A DNA stretch of 16,604 bases from Oscillospiraceae bacterium (GTDB lineage: Bacteria; Bacillota; Clostridia; Oscillospirales; Ruminococcaceae). This document shows, piece after piece, positions 1 to 6,915 of this stretch (the first letter of the stretch is position 1; each line of letters begins with the position of its first letter). Below the pieces are notes generated by a model. That model saw only the letters and a program-made list of their open reading frames with translations. It did not search any database and had not been told where the DNA came from. The stretch lies in contig JAEDJV010000051.1 of NCBI GenBank assembly GCA_016296165.1, forward strand, positions 1-16,604. Reading direction: 5' to 3'. A program made the translations under genes and the position numbers.

Positions 1-1767
1 TTGATTTTTGGTTGCGTTATTTACTGTTTCTGACAAAGAGTGTGAGATGTTTTCAATGTTTGTAACACATTTGTCAATAGCATAACCTGACTCAGAATTC
101 TTGGTAACGAATTTCTCCAGATTGAGCAGGATTTTTCTGATAAGATCCAGCGTGCTTGAGATCTCAGAAATAGTTTCTCTCGAAACACCCTTTGGATTTG
201 AACAGGTATCAATCATCTGCTGGATAACAGAATTAATTGTTTTTGCAGCCTCAGCTGTCTTGTCGTTGTTTGAATAAATTGAAACAGCTTCTTTTCTTAT
301 GAGATTAATCTGCTCAGAAAGAACTGGTATGTTTTCATTGACAAGTTTGTCAACCTGAACAAGTGAATTTCTGATTTCGGCAACCTGTGCAGAATCATTT
401 GAAGGGAGACTGCGTGCATAATTGATACAGTTTTCCTTAACATTTGCACCATGGAAGATAGCCTTTGCCATATCAAGACATGTCTTGTTTCCACATGCCT
501 GACAGTCAATATGACGATCGTCTTCAAGCGGCTTGAACATCTCGTTGAAAATATTATTGAGATCCGACACCGTAGGATTACTTACATATCTTGGATGTGG
601 TTTATACTCTCTTAAATACTGTTCAAACCGAAGCTCTTTATCAAATTCCCTGAAAAGCCTGTCACTTTTGTTTATCATGAAAAGACCGTTTCTTCTCTTC
701 TCTGCGTCTTTTCTTGTTATGTCCATTACTCTGGAAATAACAGCAGGATGAGGAACTTCATTGGATATATCTATTCCAATACCTCCGTTGCAACCTTCCT
801 CACAGCTTAACACTTCGAAAACGTCAGGTATATATTCTTTTGTTTCTATGGTGTTGTACCTGTTAAGATGATAGTATGTCTTTGAAATGCCGTCACAGTT
901 GGAAATATTAAATTCCGGTTTGTGGACAAGAATATTTTCCTTTATTCCTTTTGGCTTACAGTAGAGAGCACCCATAAGACCCTGCTTATGAGTAAATTCA
1001 AAATTAAATCCCTGTCCTGTGTTTGCAAAAGAAACCATTCTCTTTTCAAAGTACTCTTTCATTCTCTTGAAAGTAACGTTATATTTGATGATTCCTGTAT
1101 TTTCAAATTCTTCTTTTCTTGCAGGACACGGACCAAGGTATGCGAATTCTGCTGTGTCTTTGAGTCTGTGCTTTGCATATACGGCCATGCATACAGCAGG
1201 GCTGTGTACGGGAGAAATTTTCTCAATGAGAGAAGGATCATGTTTTAAAGCATAGCTTACAGCCGAAGCGCACGACGATGTTATGTACTTGCCCACCTTA
1301 CCTGTACTTACAGCTTTTAACTGTGCCCAGGTTGCAATGTCTGCGCCAAACGAAACATCATATATTTTTCTTATTCCCTGTGTGTAGAACCATTTTAACA
1401 CATCCTGCCAAACATCAGGAAAGGCTACCCTTATTGAAGGATCGACCAGAAGCGATACCTTACCCTTTTTGCTGTACATATCTTCGATAAAATCTTCATA
1501 ATCGTCTTCGAAATCTCTTGCACCATGAGGACATTTTCTTATGCACTCGCCACAGTTTATGCAATTGTCCGGATTAATACCGATGTAAGATTTTCCTTCA
1601 GGAGTTGTTTTCGGAACACAGGCTTCAGGTGCTGGGCATGATCTGGTACAAGCATTACACCCAATACATTTTTGCGGATTAACAGTTATAATTTCCATTT
1701 TATGTATATAAGGCTGTATAGAGAACAGCCTGTCCTCCTTACTGTAAAATGTAGAGATATGATTCAT
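1..1767 (-). CDS. Divergent FeFe-hydrogenase-like protein, probably sensory (partial, C-terminus beyond left edge)
   Basis: 589 codons are open from ATG 1767 to the window edge. Seen in order: two ferredoxin-type 4Fe-4S motifs (C34/C37/C40/C44 and C69/C72/C75/C79), an FeFe-hydrogenase large-subunit domain (about 100-400), a CX2CX4CX16C iron-sulfur motif (C422, C425, C430, C447), then a hydrophilic, coiled-coil-like tail (about 455-589). The H-cluster motifs are altered: L1 reads TSSCA (163-167) instead of TSCCP, L2 reads GPCPARKEE (212-220) instead of MPCxxKxxE, and L3 is CEEGC (322-326). The four cysteines expected to hold the H-cluster (166, 214, 322, 326) remain. The proton-transfer cysteine is Ser165, and the L2 lysine that contacts a cyanide ligand aligns with Arg217. 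Such changes are typical of putative sensory hydrogenases (groups C/D), which would sense H2 or redox state rather than turn over H2 quickly. The output domain is not visible. An in-frame TAA lies four codons before ATG 1767; its ribosome site is weak. Met24 is a possible alternative start. Confidence 0.85.
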   Translation of the reverse strand, partial: MNHISTFYSKEDRLFSIQPYIHKMEIITVNPQKCIGCNACTRSCPAPEACVPKTTPEGKSYIGINPDNCINCGECIRKCPHGARDFEDDYEDFIEDMYSKKGKVSLLVDPSIRVAFPDVWQDVLKWFYTQGIRKIYDVSFGADIATWAQLKAVSTGKVGKYITSSCASAVSYALKHDPSLIEKISPVHSPAVCMAVYAKHRLKDTAEFAYLGPCPARKEEFENTGIIKYNVTFKRMKEYFEKRMVSFANTGQGFNFEFTHKQGLMGALYCKPKGIKENILVHKPEFNISNCDGISKTYYHLNRYNTIETKEYIPDVFEVLSCEEGCNGGIGIDISNEVPHPAVISRVMDITRKDAEKRRNGLFMINKSDRLFREFDKELRFEQYLREYKPHPRYVSNPTVSDLNNIFNEMFKPLEDDRHIDCQACGNKTCLDMAKAIFHGANVKENCINYARSLPSNDSAQVAEIRNSLVQVDKLVNENIPVLSEQINLIRKEAVSIYSNNDKTAEAAKTINSVIQQMIDTCSNPKGVSRETISEISSTLDLIRKILLNLEKFVTKNSESGYAIDKCVTNIENISHSLSETVNNATKNQ

Positions 1768-1875
1768 TACTTCGAAAAATTATTGTTTATTTTGTGCATT
1801 AAAGTGTATCAGTTAATGTGCGTTTTGGTGAAATAATAAAAAATCGAAATAAATGAATTACAAGTGTATATACTT

Positions 1876-1904
1876 ATTCTATCACACTTTGATGTACATG
1901 TCAA
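1876..1904 (-). promoter_or_regulatory. Sigma-A-type promoter of the hydrogenase-like gene
   Basis: Read on the minus strand there is a perfect TTGACA (1904-1899), a 17-bp spacer and TAGAAT (1881-1876). It lies just after the clp stop codon and about 110 bp before the hydrogenase start codon, so this gene can be transcribed on its own even if clp transcripts read through. An inverted pair AAGTGT (1862-1867) / ACACTT (1884-1889) brackets the -10 box, and another AAGTGTAT copy lies at 1802-1809 in the leader. Confidence 0.8.
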
Positions 1905-1913
1905 CAAAAATAC

Positions 1914-4172
1914 TTATTGTAACAGCTGTTTTTTTGAGGATTTTTTTATGCAAAATTCATCATTATTTACATATATATTTATTTCGTCACCTGGAAAAAT
2001 CTGATCATCAATTATTAATTTTGTTATCCGGCTTTCTATTAATTCGGCGATGGTTCTCTTTAACGGACGGGCACCGAATTTTCGGGTTTCCTTATTGTCA
2101 CATATTTTTTTTGCTACTTCGTCTGAGAAGATTAGTTTTAAATTTATTTTTTCAGCTCTGTCAGATAATTCTTTCAGAAAAATATCGGCTATTTTTGAAA
2201 GTGATTCAGATGATAATGGTTCAAATAATACTATTTTGTCCATTCTGTTTAGCAACTCGGGTTTGAAGTAATTTGTGACGGACGTCATCATTTCTTTTCT
2301 GTAAAGTTCATTGTTGTAAGTATTAACTGAGAAACCTATTCCAGACTTGCCTGCAGCTGCCTGTGCACCTATATTTGAAGTAAGAATAATCAGATTATTT
2401 TTCATGCTGATTCTTTTTCCCTGAGAGTCTCTGAATTCTCCTTCTTCAGTTATCTGCAAAAGAAGATTCAGCACATCCGGGTGTGCTTTTTCAATTTCAT
2501 CAAAAAGTATCACAGAGTAGGGCTTTTTTCGAATCATATCCGCAAGTGTTCCTGTTTCGCCGTATCCTGAATATCCCGGAGGAGGTCCGGTAAGTTTGGA
2601 AACTGAGTGTTGTTCCATAAATTCACTCATATCCAGACGAACTATATTGTCTCTGCTGTCAAATACAATTTCTGCAATAACTTTTGCCAGTTCTGTTTTA
2701 CCGACTCCTGTCGGACCAGCAAAAATAAATGCTCCTATAGGTCGGTTTTCTTCTTTTAATCCGACTCTGCATCTCCTTATCGCCTCATCCTGTCCTATTA
2801 TCCTTGATTTAAGCTGTTCCTCAAGTCTGTTTAGTTTTTCAGCCTCCTTTTGTTTTATAGTACCTGATGGGATACCGGTCCATGAAGAAATAACATCCGA
2901 TAAATCGTCAGGAATAACGTCAATGTTATATGTCTCATTTTTTTTCGGTGTATTTGTTTCTGTTTCTTTAATACTCCGTTTTAACATATCTGTGATCATG
3001 TCATTTTGAGAATAGTAATTCTGTTTATTCCTTATAACTGCATGAGAACAGGCTTCATCTATTATATCAATTGCTTTGTCCGGTAAAAATCTCTCAGGAA
3101 TATATCTTTCTGAAAGACGTACAGCATCTTTCAGAATTTCATCAGATATATTAACTGAATGGTATTTTTCATAACTCTGTCTGATTCCTTTAAGTATTCT
3201 GAACAGGAGCTCATAGTCAGGTTCGTTTACTGTAACCGGCTGAAATCTCCTTTCAAGGGCACTGTCAGCTTCAATGTATTTCCTGTATTCTGAATAGGTT
3301 GTTGCACCTATTATCTGTATTTCTCCGCGTGCCAGTTCCGGTTTAAGTATATTGGCAGCATCAATGGCACCTTCGGCAGCGCCGGCCCCTACGATGGTAT
3401 GGAGTTCATCGATGAAAAGAATGATATTGCCGTTTTTACGAACTTCATCGATAAGATTTTTCAGCCTCTCCTCGAAGTCGCCGCGATATTTTGCACCTGC
3501 AAGCATTGATGTTATATCAAGGGACAGGATATGTTTGTTTTTTAAAGCATGTGGTACATCGCCGTCAATTATTTTTTTGGCAAGTCCTTCAATTATTGCT
3601 GTTTTGCCTACTCCCGCTTCGCCAACCAGACATGGATTGTTCTTGTTTTTTCTGGCGAGAATTTGTATCACTCTTTCAGTTTCATTTTCTCTCCCTATTA
3701 CAGGATCAAAACCGTTTTGAAAAGCTGTTCTGGTGAAATTTTTGGTGTACTTTGCTGCGTAAGGATATTTTTTATCATCAAAGTCTGTATATGAATGAAT
3801 GACAGAACTATGGATGGTATTTTTGCACTCTGATTTAATTTGTTCGATATCAGCTTCAAGCGAACACAAAAGAGAATATCCTCCCGATGATTTATTGCTT
3901 AATATTGCAGACAGAATGTATTCAGTACCTGTAAGGGCTGCTCCGGATACTCGGCTTTCACTTACGGCATCCTCTAAAATTTCCTTCAGATGTGGAGTGA
4001 TGTCATCTTCAGAAAGTGCGCATGGGATTCCGGTTCCGATTTTATTTTTTAAATAGGATACAATATTTTTTACAGTTATTTTATTCCTTTTCAGAATAAG
4101 TGATGCGAGGTTGGAACCTTCAGATGAAAATCCGTAAATCATATGCTCACTCCCTACGAAAGTATGGCCCAT
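1914..4172 (-). CDS. clpC: ClpC-type AAA+ unfoldase, with apparent N-terminal frameshift
   Basis: 752 residues from the in-frame ATG at 4172. Two Clp_N repeats (about 1-115) are followed by AAA+ domain 1 (Walker A GEAGVGKT 184-191, Walker B ILFIDELH, pore loop KYRG, arginine finger ERRF), a middle segment and AAA+ domain 2 (Walker A GPTGVGKT 486-493, Walker B VILFDEIEKAH, pore loop GYSG, sensor-2 GARPLKR). An IGF tripeptide (612-614) in the expected loop is the ClpP-docking motif, so this is probably the unfoldase of a ClpCP protease. Oddities: the first helix of the N-domain is encoded upstream in two frames (see 4173-4239); the helix between GQDEA and RRCR in domain 2 is seven residues shorter than in ClpC or ClpB; and the middle domain, the adaptor site in Bacillus ClpC, is only about 55 residues. 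It could be a diverged paralogue or an early pseudogene. A ClpB identity is unlikely, given the short middle domain and the IGF loop. Confidence 0.85.
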   Translation of the reverse strand: MGHTFVGSEHMIYGFSSEGSNLASLILKRNKITVKNIVSYLKNKIGTGIPCALSEDDITPHLKEILEDAVSESRVSGAALTGTEYILSAILSNKSSGGYSLLCSLEADIEQIKSECKNTIHSSVIHSYTDFDDKKYPYAAKYTKNFTRTAFQNGFDPVIGRENETERVIQILARKNKNNPCLVGEAGVGKTAIIEGLAKKIIDGDVPHALKNKHILSLDITSMLAGAKYRGDFEERLKNLIDEVRKNGNIILFIDELHTIVGAGAAEGAIDAANILKPELARGEIQIIGATTYSEYRKYIEADSALERRFQPVTVNEPDYELLFRILKGIRQSYEKYHSVNISDEILKDAVRLSERYIPERFLPDKAIDIIDEACSHAVIRNKQNYYSQNDMITDMLKRSIKETETNTPKKNETYNIDVIPDDLSDVISSWTGIPSGTIKQKEAEKLNRLEEQLKSRIIGQDEAIRRCRVGLKEENRPIGAFIFAGPTGVGKTELAKVIAEIVFDSRDNIVRLDMSEFMEQHSVSKLTGPPPGYSGYGETGTLADMIRKKPYSVILFDEIEKAHPDVLNLLLQITEEGEFRDSQGKRISMKNNLIILTSNIGAQAAAGKSGIGFSVNTYNNELYRKEMMTSVTNYFKPELLNRMDKIVLFEPLSSESLSKIADIFLKELSDRAEKINLKLIFSDEVAKKICDNKETRKFGARPLKRTIAELIESRITKLIIDDQIFPGDEINIYVNNDEFCIKKSSKKQLLQ

Positions 4173-4239
4173 TTCTCCGGCAAATTTAATGGCTAGTTCG
4201 ATTGATAGAATAGCTTTTACTGTAAAATCTTGTTATCAT
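4173..4239 (-). other. Out-of-frame N-terminal extension of clpC (apparent +1 frameshift at TTTT)
   Basis: ATG 4239 starts MITRF, the usual ClpC N-terminus, but then continues out of frame and stops after 17 codons. If one T of the TTTT run (complement of 4224-4227) is dropped, the reading becomes MITRFTVKAILSIELA, IKFAGE, then MGHTFVGSEH, which is the expected first helix of a Clp N-domain joined to the 1914-4172 frame. That frame has a TAA just upstream and only ATT-type codons as other starts. The AAAGG before ATG 4239 abuts it with no spacer, which is poor for ribosome binding. The frameshift may be a sequencing error, a real mutation or, less likely, recoding. Confidence 0.7.
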
Positions 4240-4262
4240 CCTTTGCAAATAATATACCTGAT

Positions 4263-4268
4263 ATTATA
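4263..4268 (-). promoter_or_regulatory. Candidate -10 box of clpC
   Basis: TATAAT on the minus strand, about 25 bp upstream of ATG 4239. No convincing -35 box is seen at 16-18 bp. No CtsR-type heptad operator was recognised. Confidence 0.3.
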
Positions 4269-4309
4269 TTACATTTATCCTGAGAAATATGCAGAATAGT
4301 GTCGTCAGA

Positions 4310-4342
4310 AAAATACGCACCGGATTTACCGATGCGTATTTT
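4310..4342. repeat. Strong inverted repeat (possible terminator on the minus strand)
   Basis: Arms AAAATACGCA (4310-4319) and TGCGTATTTT (4333-4342) pair perfectly. The stem continues past one mismatch with CGG/CCG to a 5-nt loop (4324-4328). On the minus strand the stem ends in five T, so it could terminate a short transcript arising within 4345-4480 before it enters clpC. On the plus strand only the four T of the arm itself are present. No gene that obviously needs this terminator is visible. Confidence 0.55.
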
Positions 4343-4357
4343 ACGCTTCTATATAAA

Positions 4358-4441
4358 AGCTGTTTTAATGCGGTATAAAAGGCGTTTCTTCGACAGCTGC
4401 AGCTGTACCAATTATTTATCCGGCCGCAGGTATATACAGCT
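4358..4441. repeat. Two tandem inverted-repeat pairs AGCTGT...ACAGCT with identical spacing
   Basis: AGCTGT (4358-4363) pairs with ACAGCT (4393-4398), and AGCTGT (4401-4406) pairs with ACAGCT (4436-4441). Each pair encloses 29 nt and the two units are offset by 43 bp. The central copies form a 14-bp perfect palindrome (4393-4406). The enclosed 29-nt sequences are unlike each other. The rest of the 408-bp intergenic stretch 4240-4647 holds the hairpin at 4310-4342, a weak minus-strand promoter candidate near 4450-4480 and an A-rich tract before the DAHP synthase promoter. No gene is seen in it. Confidence 0.5.
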
Positions 4442-4558
4442 ATAATTATATTTTATGCTGAAATATTTATAATGCAACAAGGTAATTAAATGAAATTTCC
4501 GAATCGGGTGCAGTGAATCTGATAAAAATTGTGAATTATGAAAAAAATAAAAAAAAGA

Positions 4559-4588
4559 CTGGAATTAGAAAAATATTTGTTGTATAAT
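4559..4588 (+). promoter_or_regulatory. Promoter of the DAHP synthase gene
   Basis: TATAAT at 4583-4588 is preceded by TG. The -35 region (about CTGGAA, 18-bp spacer) is weak, but a long A-rich tract at about 4538-4558 could act as an UP element. It sits 60 bp before the start codon. Confidence 0.5.
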
Positions 4589-4647
4589 AAGAAAGGTTTC
4601 AAATCAGAGAAAGTTATTACAAGTTATTTTTAAGGAGCGAATTTAAT

Positions 4648-5676
4648 ATGTCAATGGATTTCAGCAGAAAGCTTCCTATCCCTAAGGAGATTAAAGAACA
4701 GTTTCCTTTTGATGACAGGTTAAAGAAAATAAAAGAAGAAAAAGATGCAGAGATAAAGAAGGTATTTACAGGTGAATCAGATAAGTTTGTTCTTATCATT
4801 GGTCCATGCTCTGCAGATAATGAAGATTCAGTTATTGATTATGTTACAAGACTGTCAGCTGTTCAGGAAAAAGTTGCAGATAAATTAATTCTTATTCCAA
4901 GAATATATACAAACAAGCCTAGGACAACAGGGGAAGGCTACATGGGAATGGTTCACCAGCCTGATCCGGAAAAGGAAGAGGATCTTATCGGCGGTATTAT
5001 TTCAGTTCGCAAGCTTCATACGAGAGCTATAGCGGAATCAGGTCTTGTTTGTGCTGATGAGATGCTTTACCCTGAAAATGCCAGATACCTTGATGATATT
5101 TTAGGATATGTTGCGATCGGTGCCCGTTCTGTAGAAAATCAGCAGCACAGACTTGTTGCCAGTGGTTTTGACATTCCGGTAGGTATGAAGAATCCTACAA
5201 GCGGTGATATTTCTGTTATGCTTAACTCAATAAAGGCTGCACAGGTTGAACATACTTTCATTTACAGAGGATGGGATGTTACAACTTCAGGAAATCCGCT
5301 TGCACATGCTATTTTAAGAGGTTATGTTGACAATGACGGCAGATCCCATTCAAATTATCATTATGAGGATATGATTCAGCTCTTTGACATGTATCAGAAG
5401 AGAGGACTTCAGTATCCTGCTCTCGTTGTTGATACAAACCATGCAAATTCCGGTAAGAAACCGCTTGAGCAGGTTCGTATTGCAAAGGAGATTCTCCATA
5501 GCTGCAGACATTCATCAGACATCAAGAGTATGGTTAAGGGACTTATGATTGAAAGTTATATCGAAGACGGCGCTCAGAAGATTGGAGAAGGCATATATGG
5601 TAAGTCTATTACTGATCCATGTCTTGGCTGGGAAAAGTCAGAACGGCTTATTCTGGATATTGCAGATTTGCTTTAA
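4648..5676 (+). CDS. aroF: 3-deoxy-7-phosphoheptulonate synthase, class I (AroF/AroG type)
   Basis: 342 residues, the usual length for class I alpha DAHP synthases. It condenses phosphoenolpyruvate with erythrose 4-phosphate (EC 2.5.1.54), the first step of the shikimate pathway to aromatic amino acids, in the cytosol. Family motifs are present: GPCSA (52-56), KPRTT (90-94) for substrate phosphates, GARSVENQQHR (158-168), and DTNHANSGK (262-270), followed by GLMIES. Metal-binding Cys54 and the His of NHANS are retained. The start has a good AAGGAG site about 10 bp upstream. Which amino acid inhibits it cannot be read from the sequence. It is monocistronic or nearly so: a strong terminator follows and no other aromatic-pathway gene is near. 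Confidence 0.93.
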   Translation: MSMDFSRKLPIPKEIKEQFPFDDRLKKIKEEKDAEIKKVFTGESDKFVLIIGPCSADNEDSVIDYVTRLSAVQEKVADKLILIPRIYTNKPRTTGEGYMGMVHQPDPEKEEDLIGGIISVRKLHTRAIAESGLVCADEMLYPENARYLDDILGYVAIGARSVENQQHRLVASGFDIPVGMKNPTSGDISVMLNSIKAAQVEHTFIYRGWDVTTSGNPLAHAILRGYVDNDGRSHSNYHYEDMIQLFDMYQKRGLQYPALVVDTNHANSGKKPLEQVRIAKEILHSCRHSSDIKSMVKGLMIESYIEDGAQKIGEGIYGKSITDPCLGWEKSERLILDIADLL

Positions 5677-5700
5677 TTTATTAAATCAAATATTTCAAAA

Positions 5701-5729
5701 TCTCCTGATATTAATCAGGAGATTTTTTT
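5701..5729 (+). terminator. Intrinsic terminator after DAHP synthase
   Basis: Perfect 9-bp stem TCTCCTGAT / ATCAGGAGA with loop ATTA, followed by seven T. It ends 17 bp before the next start codon, so it lies in the leader of the transporter gene, which shows no promoter of its own. Partial read-through would link the two genes. Confidence 0.9.
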
Positions 5730-5746
5730 GAGGAGAAGAGTATAGT

Positions 5747-6841
5747 ATGATTTCGTTTGTAAAAAAGGAACCGGTTTTATCTGCTGCTTTGGTTGCGGCT
5801 GTGTTTTCTGCTTTTTTTGTAAGACCATCATTGAAATATCTTGAATACATAGATTTTTCAGTACTTATTTTGCTGTTCTGTCTTATGACAGTAGTTGCTG
5901 GTCTTATGAAGACGAGACTTTTTGACTGCATTTCTGAAAAGATCTTAAAATCATCTGATAACTGCAGAACGGTAGCTATGCTGCTTGTCAATATTACTTT
6001 TTTGAGTGCAATGTTAATCACAAACGATGTTGCACTAATAACGCTTGTACCATTTACAGTTAAATTATTTTCAGGAAAGAAGAGCCTGATTCCGCTTGTA
6101 GTTATGGAAACGGCAGCAGCTAATCTCGGCAGTATGATCATGCCTTTCGGAAATCCGCAGAATCTGTATCTGTATTCATATTTTAATATGGATATAGCAG
6201 AATTTTCGAAGATTGTTCTTCCATACGGACTGATTAGTCTTGCACTGGTTAATATTTTTACTTACTTTCTAATAAAAAAAGAGCACATTAAGTCCGGGTC
6301 GTCTGAAGGCGCTCATATTAACAACAAAAGAAACTTCGTAATTTATATTATACTGTTTGTCTTATGCGTATTAACTGTTCTGCGTGTAATGAATGTTTAT
6401 ATTTGTTTTGCCGCTGTTGTTTTGATGTGTCTTATTACTGACAGGAAGCTCTTTGGATCTGTTGATTATAATTTACTGCTCACATTCTGCGCATTTTTTA
6501 TTTTTGTTGGCAATCTCAAAAATATTGAAACGATAAAAGAAACGCTTGCTGTTCTGATAAATGGACGTGAGTTTCTGGTTGGAGTCGTTTCAAGTCAGGT
6601 AATAAGCAATGTTCCTGCGGCGATGATGCTCTCAGGTTTTACTGAAAATGCAAAAGAACTTCTTCTTGGTGTGAATATCGGCGGGCTGGGTACACTTGTT
6701 GCTTCTCTTGCAAGTGTAATTTCCTATAAACAGTATTCAAAAACGGAGAATGCAAATACGGCAAGATATATGCTTGTTTTCTCAGCAGTAAATTTTATTC
6801 TTCTGTTTATTGTTTCAGGAGTATATTTTTTATTTTCATGA
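5747..6841 (+). CDS. CitMHS/YbiR-like anion permease (ion transporter superfamily)
   Basis: 364 residues, very hydrophobic, with about ten membrane segments. The two halves carry paired re-entrant-type motifs of the ArsB/NhaD/CitM/SLC13 superfamily: ITNDVALITLVP followed by a GNPQNL loop in the first half, and SQVISNVPAAMML in the second. The length is close to that of YbiR-type members and shorter than full SLC13 dicarboxylate carriers. The substrate (di- or tricarboxylate, other anion) cannot be inferred. A GAGGAG ribosome site lies about 11 bp before the ATG, directly after the T-run of the preceding terminator. The next gene starts 74 bp downstream with its own promoter, so functional linkage to either neighbour is unclear. 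Confidence 0.8.
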   Translation: MISFVKKEPVLSAALVAAVFSAFFVRPSLKYLEYIDFSVLILLFCLMTVVAGLMKTRLFDCISEKILKSSDNCRTVAMLLVNITFLSAMLITNDVALITLVPFTVKLFSGKKSLIPLVVMETAAANLGSMIMPFGNPQNLYLYSYFNMDIAEFSKIVLPYGLISLALVNIFTYFLIKKEHIKSGSSEGAHINNKRNFVIYIILFVLCVLTVLRVMNVYICFAAVVLMCLITDRKLFGSVDYNLLLTFCAFFIFVGNLKNIETIKETLAVLINGREFLVGVVSSQVISNVPAAMMLSGFTENAKELLLGVNIGGLGTLVASLASVISYKQYSKTENANTARYMLVFSAVNFILLFIVSGVYFLFS

Positions 6842-6873
6842 TTAAAAAATGACTTTTATTTCAGTTTTAAAAA

Positions 6874-6882
6874 TGATATAAT
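6874..6882 (+). promoter_or_regulatory. Extended -10 promoter of pepF
   Basis: TGATATAAT fits the extended -10 consensus TGnTATAAT. There is no good -35 box at 16-18 bp. It lies 33 bp upstream of the pepF ATG. Confidence 0.6.
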
Positions 6883-6915
6883 ATATTTTGTAATCTTTAT
6901 TTTCGGAGGTATAGT

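Noticed and set aside
1862..1889. Rex (redox repressor) operator at the hydrogenase promoter
   Set aside because: The sequence does not match the TTGTTAANNNNTTAACAA-type site; the dyad is reported only as an unassigned candidate.
2596..3736. Long plus-strand open frames opposite clpC
   Set aside because: They are antisense shadows of conserved AAA+ coding sequence, with low-complexity Ser/Phe-rich products and no ribosome sites.
4260..4647. T-box or other aromatic amino acid riboswitch before the DAHP synthase gene
   Set aside because: No T-box core (AGGGTGG...ACCGCG) or specifier-type stem was found. The hairpins lie well upstream of the likely promoter at 4559-4588, so they would not be in the aroF transcript.
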